Source of the DNA: Verrucomicrobiales bacterium
Lineage (GTDB): Bacteria; Verrucomicrobiota; Verrucomicrobiia; Verrucomicrobiales; DEV007
Direction of reading: 5' to 3'
Length of the DNA: 12,345 bases
NCBI GenBank assembly: GCA_023253615.1
Contig: JALRFZ010000310.1
Span: 1 to 12,345 of the forward strand
A program made the translations under genes and the position numbers. The notes beneath the pieces are model-generated. The model was not told the origin of the DNA and made no database searches. It saw only the letters and a program-made list of their open reading frames with translations. Positions 1-9,800 of the stretch are shown piece after piece (within the stretch, counting starts at the first letter, position 1; every line of letters starts with the position of its first letter).

Positions 1-972
1 GTTGATGACGACGAGCGGCAGCTCGGCCATCGTGGCATAACTGAGCGCCTCCATCTTCAGGGAAAGTCCCGGACCCGAGCTGCCGGTGACGGAGACATGA
101 CCGGAATACGCGAAACCGAGCGCCATGGCGACGGCGGCGAGCTCGTCCTCCGCCTGGACGAAGATCCCTCCATACTTCGGCAACTCGACGCGAAGCTGCT
201 CCATGATCGTCGACCAGGGCGTGATCGGATAGGCGGCACCGTAGCGGACTCCACCCGCAAGCAGCCCGAGGACCATGGCGGTGTTCCCATCGGTCGTCAC
301 CTTGTCGATGGCGCTTCCCCTGCCCTGTTGCAGCTCGTATTCGACTTTCAGCAGGTCACCGACGGGATAGGCGAACCCGGCGTCGAACGCCAGCATCGCG
401 TTGCGGAGAACGTCCTCGTTTTTGCCCCCGAATTGCTTCGAGACGAGGCCGACGACTTTCTCCTTGTTGAGCTTGAAGATCTGCGTGACGAGCCCGAGCG
501 CGAAGAGGTTTTTGCCACGCTCGCGCGAACTCCCGCCGAGGGCCTCGACCGTCGCGCTCGTGATCGGGATGCCGACGTGAAGGGCATCGAGATCGCTCTT
601 CACCTCCTGCACGTTGTCCGTGTCGTAGATACAGATGCCGCCCGGCCGGAGGGAGCCGATGTGGCTGTCGTAGCTGTGCTGGTAGAACGCGAAGAGGAAG
701 TCCGATTCATCGCCCGCGGAGAGGACTTCGCCGGAACCGAGGTGTACTTGGAAAATTGAAGGACCGCCCGAGATCGTCGAGGGGATCGTCATGTAGGTCA
801 TCACCTCGCGCGAACTGCGGCCCGCGAGCCTGGCGAGGAGACCGCCGATCGTCTGGATTCCATCCTGGGAATTTCCAGCGAAGCGGATGACGGCGTTCTG
901 AAGTTCGGTGACCCCCGTCGCGGCGGGGCTGGAAGCGAGTTCGGGGGAATCCGACGTGGCGGACGGGCTCAT
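1..972 (-). CDS. korA: 2-oxoacid:ferredoxin oxidoreductase, fused gamma-alpha subunit (KorA type), N-terminal 324 residues; C-terminus outside window
   Basis: This is the alpha subunit of a 2-oxoacid (probably 2-oxoglutarate) : ferredoxin oxidoreductase, a cytoplasmic enzyme that oxidatively decarboxylates a 2-oxoacid to acyl-CoA with ferredoxin as acceptor. The frame is open from an ATG at 972 to the window edge. Residues about 30-213 form the gamma (POR) domain, with FAGNSQDGIQTIGGLLA at 31-47 and IPSTISGGPSIFQ at 63-75. From about 229 the pyrimidine-binding alpha domain begins: AAYPITPWST at 247-256, QAEDELAAVAMALGFAYSG at 273-291 and TGSSGPGLSLKMEAL at 296-310. The gamma-before-alpha order is typical of fused KorA proteins, usually about 570-620 residues, so roughly half is visible. 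A korB subunit carrying thiamine diphosphate would be expected just beyond the edge. No convincing Shine-Dalgarno site precedes the ATG. Substrate specificity (2-oxoglutarate versus pyruvate) cannot be settled from this half. Confidence 0.93.
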   Translation of the reverse strand, partial: MSPSATSDSPELASSPAATGVTELQNAVIRFAGNSQDGIQTIGGLLARLAGRSSREVMTYMTIPSTISGGPSIFQVHLGSGEVLSAGDESDFLFAFYQHSYDSHIGSLRPGGICIYDTDNVQEVKSDLDALHVGIPITSATVEALGGSSRERGKNLFALGLVTQIFKLNKEKVVGLVSKQFGGKNEDVLRNAMLAFDAGFAYPVGDLLKVEYELQQGRGSAIDKVTTDGNTAMVLGLLAGGVRYGAAYPITPWSTIMEQLRVELPKYGGIFVQAEDELAAVAMALGFAYSGHVSVTGSSGPGLSLKMEALSYATMAELPLVVIN

Positions 973-1008
973 TGGGGGTGGTGAAAGATAGGGGGATTGA
1001 AACGCATT

Positions 1009-1038
1009 TTTATAAGCGGACGCCTCCGCCAATGCAAA
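1009..1038 (-). promoter_or_regulatory. candidate sigma70-like promoter for korA
   Basis: In the 133-bp gap between the secretin stop and the korA ATG, the minus strand carries TTTGCA (1038-1033), an 18-bp spacer and TATAAA (1014-1009). The start codon lies 36 bp past the -10-like box, so korA could be transcribed independently of the genes upstream. This AT-rich patch stands out in GC-rich surroundings, but the -35 match is weak and the call rests on sequence alone. Confidence 0.3.
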
Positions 1039-1060
1039 GAAATTGTCTCAATCGCAACCC

Positions 1061-1091
1061 GGTGCCGGGGTCGGATTCGCGCCCGGGCACC
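1061..1091 (-). terminator. GC-rich inverted repeat after the secretin gene, possible terminator
   Basis: GGTGCC at 1061-1066 pairs with GGCACC at 1086-1091, and GGG/CCC can extend the stem inward across a one-base bulge. It begins about 15 bp after the secretin stop codon. There is no T-run on the downstream side, so it is at best a weak or factor-dependent terminator, or simply a chance GC-rich hairpin. Confidence 0.25.
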
Positions 1092-1105
1092 CGCTCCGGC
1101 GATCT

Positions 1106-3754
1106 TCACTTGGCCGGATAAACCGGGGGCGGCCCCGGAGCGAAGACGGGCGATGTGACCGGATCACGACGGCTCATCAATTCGGGCCGCTCTTCCTCGG
1201 CGGGTGCATTGATGGGATTCCCGCCGGGATCCACGAGCCGCACCGTCACGAAAATGGTGAGGGCGCGCTTGGTGGATTCCGTGCCCTCGGAACGGAACGC
1301 ACGCCCCAGCACGGGGAGATCCCCGAGGTAGGGGATCTTGTCCTCCACCGCGGTGATCGATTCGCCGTGGAAGCCGCCGATGGCCACGGTTTGTCCGTCC
1401 CAGATCGTGATGTTGGTGGTCTCCTTGATGGCGTCGAAGACCGGCATGAGGATCTCGTTCGGCGTCACCACGGAAGGTTGCCCGTTGACTTGGAACGCAC
1501 TGTTGGTGATCGGAGTGCCGTAGTTGATGAACCCGGAGAAGTCGGTGAAATCCAACAGCACGTTCAAGCTGATCGTCTTGTTGTCAGCGGCGACGGTGGG
1601 CTCCACCTCGATGGACTTTCCGAGGCGCCGGGTCTCGAAAGCGGTCGGCGTCGCTGGAGTGGCGGGAAAGATGGGATCCACTTCGGTGATGAGGAAAGTA
1701 TTGTTCCCCAAGGGGATCCGTCCGAAATCATTCGGAATCTCCGGCGGATCGTACTCCGTCGGATAAATGAACTCCCGCACCTGCTCGATCTTGGCCAGTT
1801 GGCCGGGACGAGTCACGACGTGGGCATCACTGAGGAAATCGGAGCCCTTGGCCTGGCTGAGCGCCCTCAGCACCATCTGGAACTGGGGATCGGTGAAGAC
1901 ACCGGCCACGGAGAAAATCCCGGGGATCTTCGTCCCGACCGGATCGGGGGAATCCCGGTTGATAACGTCGTCGATGCTCTGCCCCGAGGAGAGTTGCCCC
2001 ATGCGCAGCCCACTGCTCACGGGAAAGGTGCCGACGGGACCACCCGGCCCCACGATCGGGAAATCCGCCCCACTTACCGGCACGGCGGCGTTGCCCGTGG
2101 TGCCCCCCGCGAAGAAGGCACGCGCGGATCCATCGATGTTGCTGGCGCCGAGGAGGAAATCCAGACCAAGCTGTTTCAATTGCACCGCCTCGACCGAAAC
2201 CATGCGCACATGGATCTCGACGTTCTTCGCGGCCGAGTCCTTCGCCGATTGCACGATGTCATCGACGAGCAGCAATTGTTCACCCGTGTTTTTCACGACC
2301 AGGGAACTGGTCGCGGCGACATAGTTGGCCGACGCCCCCGCCCCGAACTGGACCCCGCGGGAAGTCAGGAAATCCTGCGCGCTGACCCGTTTCACCAGCG
2401 CGGCACCCCCGGCCGGCTCGGGATTGGCAAAGGGATCGGCGGGTGCCGCGGCCGCTCCGCCCGCGTCCGCCCCGGCACCCGAGAGGAATCCAGGCGGCAC
2501 CACCCAACGCCGCACCGAGAGCGCTCCATCGCCACCTGCGGAAGGCGGCACGATGCGCACGGCGAAATTGTCGGTCCGATAGGTCATGCCCACCTGTTGC
2601 GCGGCATATTTCAGGGCCACTCCGAGGGGGACGTTGGCGAGTCGCACGGAGAGGGTCCGCTGGCCGGGATCTTCGCCACCAGGCTGGCCGGAATCGATCA
2701 CGAAATTCACCCCACGGCGCGAAGGATCCGTCTCGAAGGTGTCGAGTTCCTGCGCTTTCTGGCCGAGAAATTCGATCACTTCGGAGAGGCGCGCCTCGCT
2801 GAACTCGAGCGTCGGAATGATGATGTCGTTCAGTTTCTGGTCGAGCCGGATGTTTTCACCGGTGACGATGCCGTCGGCATTCAGGGCGATCTCCTCGCTG
2901 GCGATCATCGGGGCCACCGGCGTCTCCCAGGCGGCCGCCACTTCGGCCAACTGCTTCGCCCGGGTGTGGTTGAAAGCCGCGTCGTAATAGTTCATCCGAT
3001 GGCGCTCCACTTCTTCGAGCCCGCGCCGCGCCGCGGTGCTGAACCGGTCGATGTTCAGCACTTCGTGATAGGATCGCTCGGCGCGATCATAATCCCCGAG
3101 TTCGAGATATCCTTTGGCGAGGATCAGCTTGGCTTCCACCTGGTTCACATCGCGCAGGTGGCGGGGCGTAAGGGCGAAATTGTAGCGCTCGTCGCGGGAT
3201 TGCAGGTCTTTCAACATTTTGCGGAGATCGGGATCGATCTCGCCGGCACCGACCTTGCGCGATTCGGCGAGAGCGATGACATCGGCGAGGGTCATTTCAG
3301 ACTCCACCCATTTCGCCTCGGCTGCGAGGATCTCCGCGTAACGGAGCGACGCGGTCTGGTAGCGCTTGAAGAAAATCCGGCGCTGTTCGGCCACGGCGGG
3401 AACGTCGGGCACGGTTTCAAAGGCCGCCTTGAAATAATCCATCGCTTCCGCGTAGGACTGGTCGGCGTAAGCCTTCGAGCCGGCGGTAAAGAGCGTTTGC
3501 GCCGCCTCCACCTGTCCCTGCCGCTTCTGTGCCTCCGCCGCAGCCATGCCGGCGACGCCTCCCGGCACGCCGTTTCCATCGGCAAGCAGGTCCGACACGG
3601 AACCACAAGCCAGCCACGCCGCGATCAGGCACGGGAAAATGCGCCGCGGGCAAACCGCGCTCTGGAGAATTGTCGACACGTTAATTGCTGGATGGCGAGG
3701 GAGTTGCCTCCCTTTCCGGACCTGAACGGCGAGCTTAGCAGCAAAGAGGGACAC
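1106..3754 (-). CDS. outer-membrane secretin, Amuc_1098-like type IV pilus / type II secretion PilQ-GspD superfamily protein
   Basis: A secretin forms a multimeric gated channel in the outer membrane through which pili or exoproteins pass. Numbering is from the GTG at 3754 (882 residues). A hydrophobic segment at 39-58 (IFPCLIAAWLACGSVSDLLA) looks like a signal peptide. Residues about 75-265 are helical and TPR-like (GYLELGDYDRAERSYHEVL at 215-233). An STN/N0-like domain lies at about 311-403, a Gly/Ala/Pro spacer at 405-452 and a short N-domain at about 456-505. The secretin core at about 510-842 ends in the family signature VAIGGFHGE (790-798), DKIPYLGDLPVLGRAF (805-820) and ALTIFVTVRL (831-840). 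The start is uncertain. An in-frame TAG lies just upstream of the GTG at 3754, so the frame cannot extend further. A second GTG at 3679 would give 857 residues and a conventional signal peptide, and a weak TTGCGC-18-TAAGCT promoter-like pair (3761-3732) would suit it. The Verrucomicrobiota-type assignment is from recalled architecture. No pilM, pilN or pilO-like genes flank it here. Confidence 0.9.
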   Translation of the reverse strand: MSLFAAKLAVQVRKGRQLPRHPAINVSTILQSAVCPRRIFPCLIAAWLACGSVSDLLADGNGVPGGVAGMAAAEAQKRQGQVEAAQTLFTAGSKAYADQSYAEAMDYFKAAFETVPDVPAVAEQRRIFFKRYQTASLRYAEILAAEAKWVESEMTLADVIALAESRKVGAGEIDPDLRKMLKDLQSRDERYNFALTPRHLRDVNQVEAKLILAKGYLELGDYDRAERSYHEVLNIDRFSTAARRGLEEVERHRMNYYDAAFNHTRAKQLAEVAAAWETPVAPMIASEEIALNADGIVTGENIRLDQKLNDIIIPTLEFSEARLSEVIEFLGQKAQELDTFETDPSRRGVNFVIDSGQPGGEDPGQRTLSVRLANVPLGVALKYAAQQVGMTYRTDNFAVRIVPPSAGGDGALSVRRWVVPPGFLSGAGADAGGAAAAPADPFANPEPAGGAALVKRVSAQDFLTSRGVQFGAGASANYVAATSSLVVKNTGEQLLLVDDIVQSAKDSAAKNVEIHVRMVSVEAVQLKQLGLDFLLGASNIDGSARAFFAGGTTGNAAVPVSGADFPIVGPGGPVGTFPVSSGLRMGQLSSGQSIDDVINRDSPDPVGTKIPGIFSVAGVFTDPQFQMVLRALSQAKGSDFLSDAHVVTRPGQLAKIEQVREFIYPTEYDPPEIPNDFGRIPLGNNTFLITEVDPIFPATPATPTAFETRRLGKSIEVEPTVAADNKTISLNVLLDFTDFSGFINYGTPITNSAFQVNGQPSVVTPNEILMPVFDAIKETTNITIWDGQTVAIGGFHGESITAVEDKIPYLGDLPVLGRAFRSEGTESTKRALTIFVTVRLVDPGGNPINAPAEEERPELMSRRDPVTSPVFAPGPPPVYPAK

Positions 3755-3773
3755 TGCGCAAGCCTAGAATTTC

Positions 3774-3802
3774 CCGGTCATGCAAGGCATGGCGACGACC
3801 GG
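3774..3802 (-). terminator. inverted repeat between giant gene and secretin gene, possible terminator
   Basis: On the minus strand CCGGT (outer arm) and CATGC (inner arm) can pair with GCATG and ACCGG around a CTT loop, leaving a six-base bulge on one side. It lies 45 bp past the giant gene's stop and 19 bp before the first possible secretin start. It is followed by GAAATTCTAG rather than a T-run, so intrinsic termination is doubtful. It could also be an attenuating or operator-like structure. Confidence 0.3.
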
Positions 3803-3846
3803 ATCCATGGCCCGACTCCTGGGATACCGTGTTGCGCCTTCTCATT

Positions 3847-6800
3847 TCACGGCAATCCCAGGGATCGGAGATGACGACGCAGGATCTCCTCTTCCGATTC
3901 GCCTTCGGAAGACAGGCCGGCATCGAGGAAATCGAAGACACTGGCCCCATTGAAATCATACTGATCGTAACCTTCGTAATAAATGCCTGTCGTCCCAGGT
4001 TGGGAATAACGGGCTTCCAGTTCCCTGACCCAGTCATCGTAGACCGGGTCGTCTGGAAGGAGGGCTCCGCCTCCATCCCCCGGAATGCCCGGCGGGTTGA
4101 CAGGAGGCCCGCCTGGTCCGCCAGGCCCGCCGGGCCCATCCCCCCCTCCCGGAGGGTCCACTGGAGTCCCGGGCGGTATGGGTGGTGCCCCGAAGACCAG
4201 GGTATCGTAATAGAAAGCATAACCAGCCGCGTTCACCGGAGCGGCTCCGCTGCCGAATTGATTCGTGTGTTCATTCGGATTCGCGGGAGTCCCTCCGATC
4301 CAGTGGATCGTGAGTTCCTCCACTCCGCGGGTCAGCGAGGGATCGACCGGAGGACCGGGCCAGGTGGTCCCGTTCAGCAGCGTCCCCGCGGCCAACTGAT
4401 TGTTGGTGCGTCGGGGGAGATAGAAGCGGAGTTCGTCGATACCGGTGAATCCGCTCGCACCGGTCGCGATCAAGGACCCGGCGGAAGGATCTTCCGGGTT
4501 TGATCGGCTGACACCGACCTGGGTCGAGCCCGCCCCCAGGGTGGCGGGCGACGATTCGTTCCGGTGTCCGACCCACGCATCCCCGAGCACGACATCGCCT
4601 CCGGCTCCCACTTCGATGTTCCCGGCTCTCGATCCTGTGCCGGAGAAGCTGGCAAAGCCGCTGCGGAGGTCGTCTCCGTGACCGATTTTCGCATAAGCGG
4701 ACGATGCCTGGTTCGCCGAGAGTCCGATATCCCCGCCCGCGGCGAGGCGGATATCTCCGCTCATGTCCGAATTCTGGGAGGATCCGCCATGGCCGATCTG
4801 GGCGAAAGCGATGCCTCCCGAACCACCCGAGAGCGAGACATTTCCGTCAACGGTCGCGACGATGTCCCCCTGGATTTGATTCGTCGTGGTGATGGCTCCG
4901 TTGTGTCCCAACAGGGCGCTGGCGCCGCTGCCGGCGCCCCCGCGAAGGATCAGGTCTCCCCCGTCGGATACCTCGACCGTCACGCCCCCCGAAACAAGGG
5001 CAAGACCGCCGGAATGTCCGATCTGAGCCTGGGTGCCGGTCATCGCACCGGCCGCGAGCGTGACTCCTCCGGCGAGCGAGCGCACGAGGATGGAGCCGGT
5101 GATGTCCTGAGCCAACGGACTGCGGTAACCGATCTGCGCCCGGGCTCCCGAGGTGGTATTGCCCCCGATCAGATCGACGGCATATCCCAGAGCCGTTGTC
5201 GCTCCGCGGGCCGAGCCGACCGATGCGGGAGCATTGTGAGTCCCGCCGCCGATGACGACCTTTCCTTGATCATTCCCCCACGCCGAATCATCCGCGAGAA
5301 TGGCGGCGATATCGAAGGCACGCATCGGCACCTGATCGAGGAAATCCAGCGATGAGGTCGAGCCATCCCAACCCGCGACGAGATTCACCGCGCCGGTGCC
5401 CATGTTTTGAATGCCGCGCCTGACATTCACGTCTCCGGTGGCGATGACATTCGCCGCACCCGCCGAGTTATACCCCAGGGCAAGATCGACGGTGAGATCG
5501 CCGATCGCTCCAAAAGTGACTCCGCCTCCGCCATTCAAATGATCCCGCATCCCCCAGAGCGGCGTCAGGCTTTCATCTAAGAGATACGAAGTGGTGCCAT
5601 TGCCGCCGTTGCCAAAGATCGTGAAGGTGTGCCCGGCGGTGAGACCGTTGTTCACGTCACGGCTGCGATGACCGACGCGGGCGAGGGCCGTCGTCCCCGT
5701 CGGCACGACTTCCCAGTTCCCCGCCTCGATGTAGATGCTGCCCGAGCGGCTGCCGAGCGGCACGTTCGTCGCGGTGTTGCGGAGAGCGCCATGGCCGACC
5801 ATGGCGTAGGCCTCGCTGCCGGTGCCGGCGAGGACGCGCAACAGACCGGTCTGCGATACGACGGAGAGATCGCCGCCAAGGGTCATGTTTTGCGCGGGAT
5901 CCTCCCAGCCGCCGTGTCCGACTTGGGCGAAACTGCGGGTCGAGGTACTGCCGCTGAGGATGATGTCGCCATGCGCGGCCACTCCGACCTTGCCTTCCAT
6001 CGTGCTCGCGGCGGTGGTGCCGAGCACGTTGCCGGAGGAACGCCCCCCGTGGCCGATCATGGCGAAGGCATCGGTGCCGCCGGCGGCGGTGACGCGGACG
6101 GAGCTTTGGCCCCCCGTCACCGGGGCGAACTGGATGAGGTCGGCGGAGCCGTCGAGATCATAGTCGCCGAGATCGTCGAAGAGCCCGGTGCCGAGATGGG
6201 TCGCGAGGGCGCCGCTGCCGGCACTGACGAGAATGTTTCCAAAGTGATCGCCGTCGCCGTCGTAGCCGCCGTGACCAATCATGCTCGTGGCACGGGTCGC
6301 CGCCCCGGCGAGGACTTGCACCTCTCCGGCCGCGCGGACGAAAACATCGCCGCTGCGGTTGCCTAGGGTGGTGTCGCCACCATGACCGAGCAATCCATAG
6401 CCCTGCGCCCGCGAACCGCCGGCGAGGACGAAGGAACCGCCCTGCGCCGCGACGCGGATCGCTCCGATCGCGCCCTCGTTGGCGGCGCGGCCACCGTGAC
6501 CGAGCTGCACGTAAGCGTCGGTGCCGTTCCCGGCGAGGAAGCGGATATCACCGGTACGGCTCAACACGGCGATGTCGCCGGTGAAGGCGTTCGTATCGTT
6601 GCCACCGTATCCCGAGCTGGTGTATCCACCGTGACCGAGCTGCGCGTAGTTGTCCTGGCTGGTGTTGGCCGTGGCCGAGGCTTGCACGCCGCCGCTGCGG
6701 AATTCGATGCCGGTGCCGGCGACCACGGTGATATCGCCGCGATGATCGCCATTGGAGGCGAAGCCGCCGTGACCGAGATGCACGTAGTTGCGGAAATCAT

Positions 6801-9800
6801 TCGCGATCGGTCCGGCCACGACCCCGGTGGGATCGCTGACGATGTCGGTGGCGATGAAGCGGATCGTTCCTCCTGACATGACCACAATATCCGAGAAGTG
6901 TCCGAGTCCGTCGGTGGCATCGGCGGCGACGTTGTGCGTGTCGGCATCGTAGCCGCCGTGGCCGAGATGGGCGAAAGAGCGGCGTCCGTCGCCGAAGCGG
7001 GAGGCACCGGTGTCATCACCGCGTCCCGAGCCGTCGCCGGAGAGGAAGACGATTTCGCCCGCGGCCCGCACGTCGAGGATCGTTCCGCTGTTGACCCCGC
7101 GGTTCGCGAAGCCGCCGTGGCCGAGCTGGGCCGAGCTTTCCTCGCCCCCTCCGGCGGTGAAGAAGATGCCACCGGTGTTGGTCAGCAGGTTCGTGCGGGT
7201 ATTGACGAAAATGTCGCCACGATTGCCGATCGCCGCGGAGTTCACGCCCCAGGGATTGTTGGCGTTGGTGGTGTTGAGGTCGGAATTGTAACCGCCGTTC
7301 CCGAGCTGGGTGTAGGCGCGCAGGTTGAACTCGCCGGTGAATCGGATGTCGCCGAGGGCATCGACGCGGATGTCGCCGAAGTGATCGCCCACCGCGACGT
7401 TGCCGCCCTGCCCGAGCTGAGCGTACGCATCGGTGCTGACCCCGGCGTTGAAGGTGATGTCACCCTCGACGCCGCCGAGTCCGGCCACCACGCTGATGTC
7501 GCCGCCATGTCCGTAGTTCGCGGTCGCTCCCGAGCCGCCATTGCCGAGTTGCACGTAGTTCCGGGCGTAGTTGAAATGATCGTAGTCGGCGGTCACCGCA
7601 CCACCGGTATTCGAGACGGCGGTGGTGAAGGTGACGGTGGCGGAGAAGTAGTTGATCGTGCCCACGACCGCGCCGTTCGTGTCGATCAGGTTGCCGTTGC
7701 CATCATCGATGATGGTGCCATAGGCAGCGTCCGCTGGATCGGCGAGGGTGATGACGAGATGGCCGGGCCGGATGTTCGCCGTGGTCAGGAGTTGTCCGCT
7801 CGCTCCCGTCTCGGCCGCCGTGGTGAGCCCGGCGGAGCTCGTGCCGCTGAGTGAACGATAGCCTCCACCCTGGAAAAGGATCGATCCCCAGGCGCTCACG
7901 TCGATGTTACCGATGTGGTTGCCGGTGGCCGAGCGTCCCCCGTGACCAAGCTGGGCATAGTTGTCGCCGGTGGCGTTGGACGAGCCGGCGAGGAAGGTGA
8001 TCCCGCCGGAGTTGCCGCCGAGTCCGGCCGCGACCTCGATGTTGCCGCGGTGGCCAATGGTGATCGCGGCTCCCCCGGGGGCAAGGGCCTGCCCGGGCGA
8101 AGTGGCCCCAAGACCGCCGTGGCCGAGCTGGGCGTAAGACTCGGGTTGGAAGTTCCCCGCCTCAAAAGTGATGCCTGCGGTGGAGCGCACCGTGATGTCT
8201 CCCTGATGGCTGCCACTGGTGGCGCGTCCGCCATTGCCGAGCTGGGCATAGGCATCATCCTCGCCGCCCGCGACGAATCGGATCGCGGCATTCGGATTGA
8301 GGACGGTGCCGAGGGCGTTCACCCCGGCGAGCACGGTGATGTTTCCGCTGGTGCCCTGCGGTGTGCCGGTCGGAGTGTTGAGGTGATGCACCCCGCCTGC
8401 GGTGACACCTTCCGCTGCGAGGGTGCGGGCCTGGAAGTCGGCGTCGTAGCCTCCGTGACCGATCTGCACGTAAGCCTGGTCGGCGCTGGCTTCGACGAGC
8501 GCGTCGCCGAGGAACTCGACTCCATCGCGCGCCTGCACGAAGATGTCACTGCGACCGTGTTGGTAGAAGACCGCGACGGGATCACCGCCGGCGTTCACAT
8601 TGCCGGTGAAAGTGATCGAGCCATTCTCGTAATCGATCGTCGCGACGACGGCACCGCTTGCATCGCGCAGACCGCCGAGCCCGTCGTCGTCGAGGAAGAC
8701 ACTGCCGCCGATGTTCACCCGCACCGATCCGGCGGCGAGGCTGCCATTGGCGAGATTGGCACTGCCGCCTTGGGTCGCCGTGGTGATCCCGGCTCCGCTC
8801 TCGGCATGCACGGTGAGACGCCCGTGATCGCCGAAAGCTTCGAATCCACCGTGCCCGATCTGCGCATTGGCCTGGGCGCGGGGTCCCGCCCGGAAGCGGA
8901 GGAGTCCGCCGGAGATCACGTCGATGGCGCCGCTGTGGCCTTCACCCAGCATCGCGGCATTGCGGAAGCCGCCGTGTCCGATCTGCGCATAGCCGCCCGA
9001 TCCCGTGGCCCCTCCGACGGGGAATTGATAGGCGTCGAACAGGACATCGCCTCCCGCGTTCACCCGGATGTCGCCGCGATGGGTGCCGGGATAATAGCGG
9101 TCGTTGGTGTTGTTGTTAGGGGCCGTGGTGGAGAGGCGGTGATCGTTGCGCCCGCCGTGTCCGATCTGGACCCAGCTCGTCGCGCCTCCGCTGAAGACGA
9201 TGGCCCCGCCGGCGTCGACACTGATATCACCGGTGAAGCCGCCCGAGGCGAGGTAACCGCCATGTCCGATCATCGACGGGTGGAGCGTGCCAGTGGGAGT
9301 CGAGGCATCGAAACGGATGTCGAGCGCCGCCTTCGCGATGATGTCGCCGTTGTGATCGCCGTCGGTGAGATTGCCGCCATGGCCGATCTGGGTGTAGGTG
9401 TTGTTCGCATTACCCGAGGTGAAAAGCAGACTGCCCGCAAGCGACTCGACGGTGATGGAGCCGCTGTTGCCGACACGCTCCGCTGCGGTCGGTCCGCGCA
9501 CGGGATTGAGTGGGTCATTGTCAGGATAATGGGTCGGATTCGGATTATCCGCGTCGTAGCCGCCGTGGCCGATCTGCGCGTAGGTCTGGGCTCCGGTGCC
9601 GCCGGTGAAGACGATGTTGTCCTGCGAAGTCACCCCGATGTCGCCGGAGTGATCGCCGCGGGCGTTGTAGCCGCCGTGGCCGAGCTGCGCGTAATGCTGG
9701 GCGCGCTCCCCGCCGAGGAAGATGACCCCGCCATCGAGCGCCGTGACCGAGATATCGCCGACCGCCCCGCCCGTCGCGGCGCGGCCGCCGTGACCGAGTT

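Larger units (their letters stand above)
6067..8472 (-). repeat. higher-order repeat copy 2 (units 24-37)
   Basis: This 802-residue block is the partner of 9397-11628. Tyr of unit 27 lies 3288 bp from its counterpart in unit 8. Units 35 and 37 lie exactly 3294 bp from units 16 and 18, so indels are almost absent over the core. An ungapped comparison of 6727-6814 with 10021-10108 gives 73 of 88 identical bases by eye. Divergence is greater towards unit 36, where the shared pattern is mainly the generic unit consensus. Confidence 0.9.

Noticed and set aside
97..759. A plus-strand frame of 220 codons opposite korA
   Set aside because: The minus-strand frame gives unmistakable POR gamma and alpha domain sequence across the same interval.
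1043..3874. A plus-strand open frame of over 900 codons opposite the secretin
   Set aside because: The minus strand encodes a clear secretin with conserved motifs. The plus-strand product is His/Arg/Gly-rich and is a by-product of codon bias.
7010..7060. RTX-type calcium repeats or type I secretion signal in the giant protein
   Set aside because: GGxGxD-like strings occur singly (for example GYGGNDT), not as tandem nonapeptides, and the C-terminus lacks the usual RTX end.
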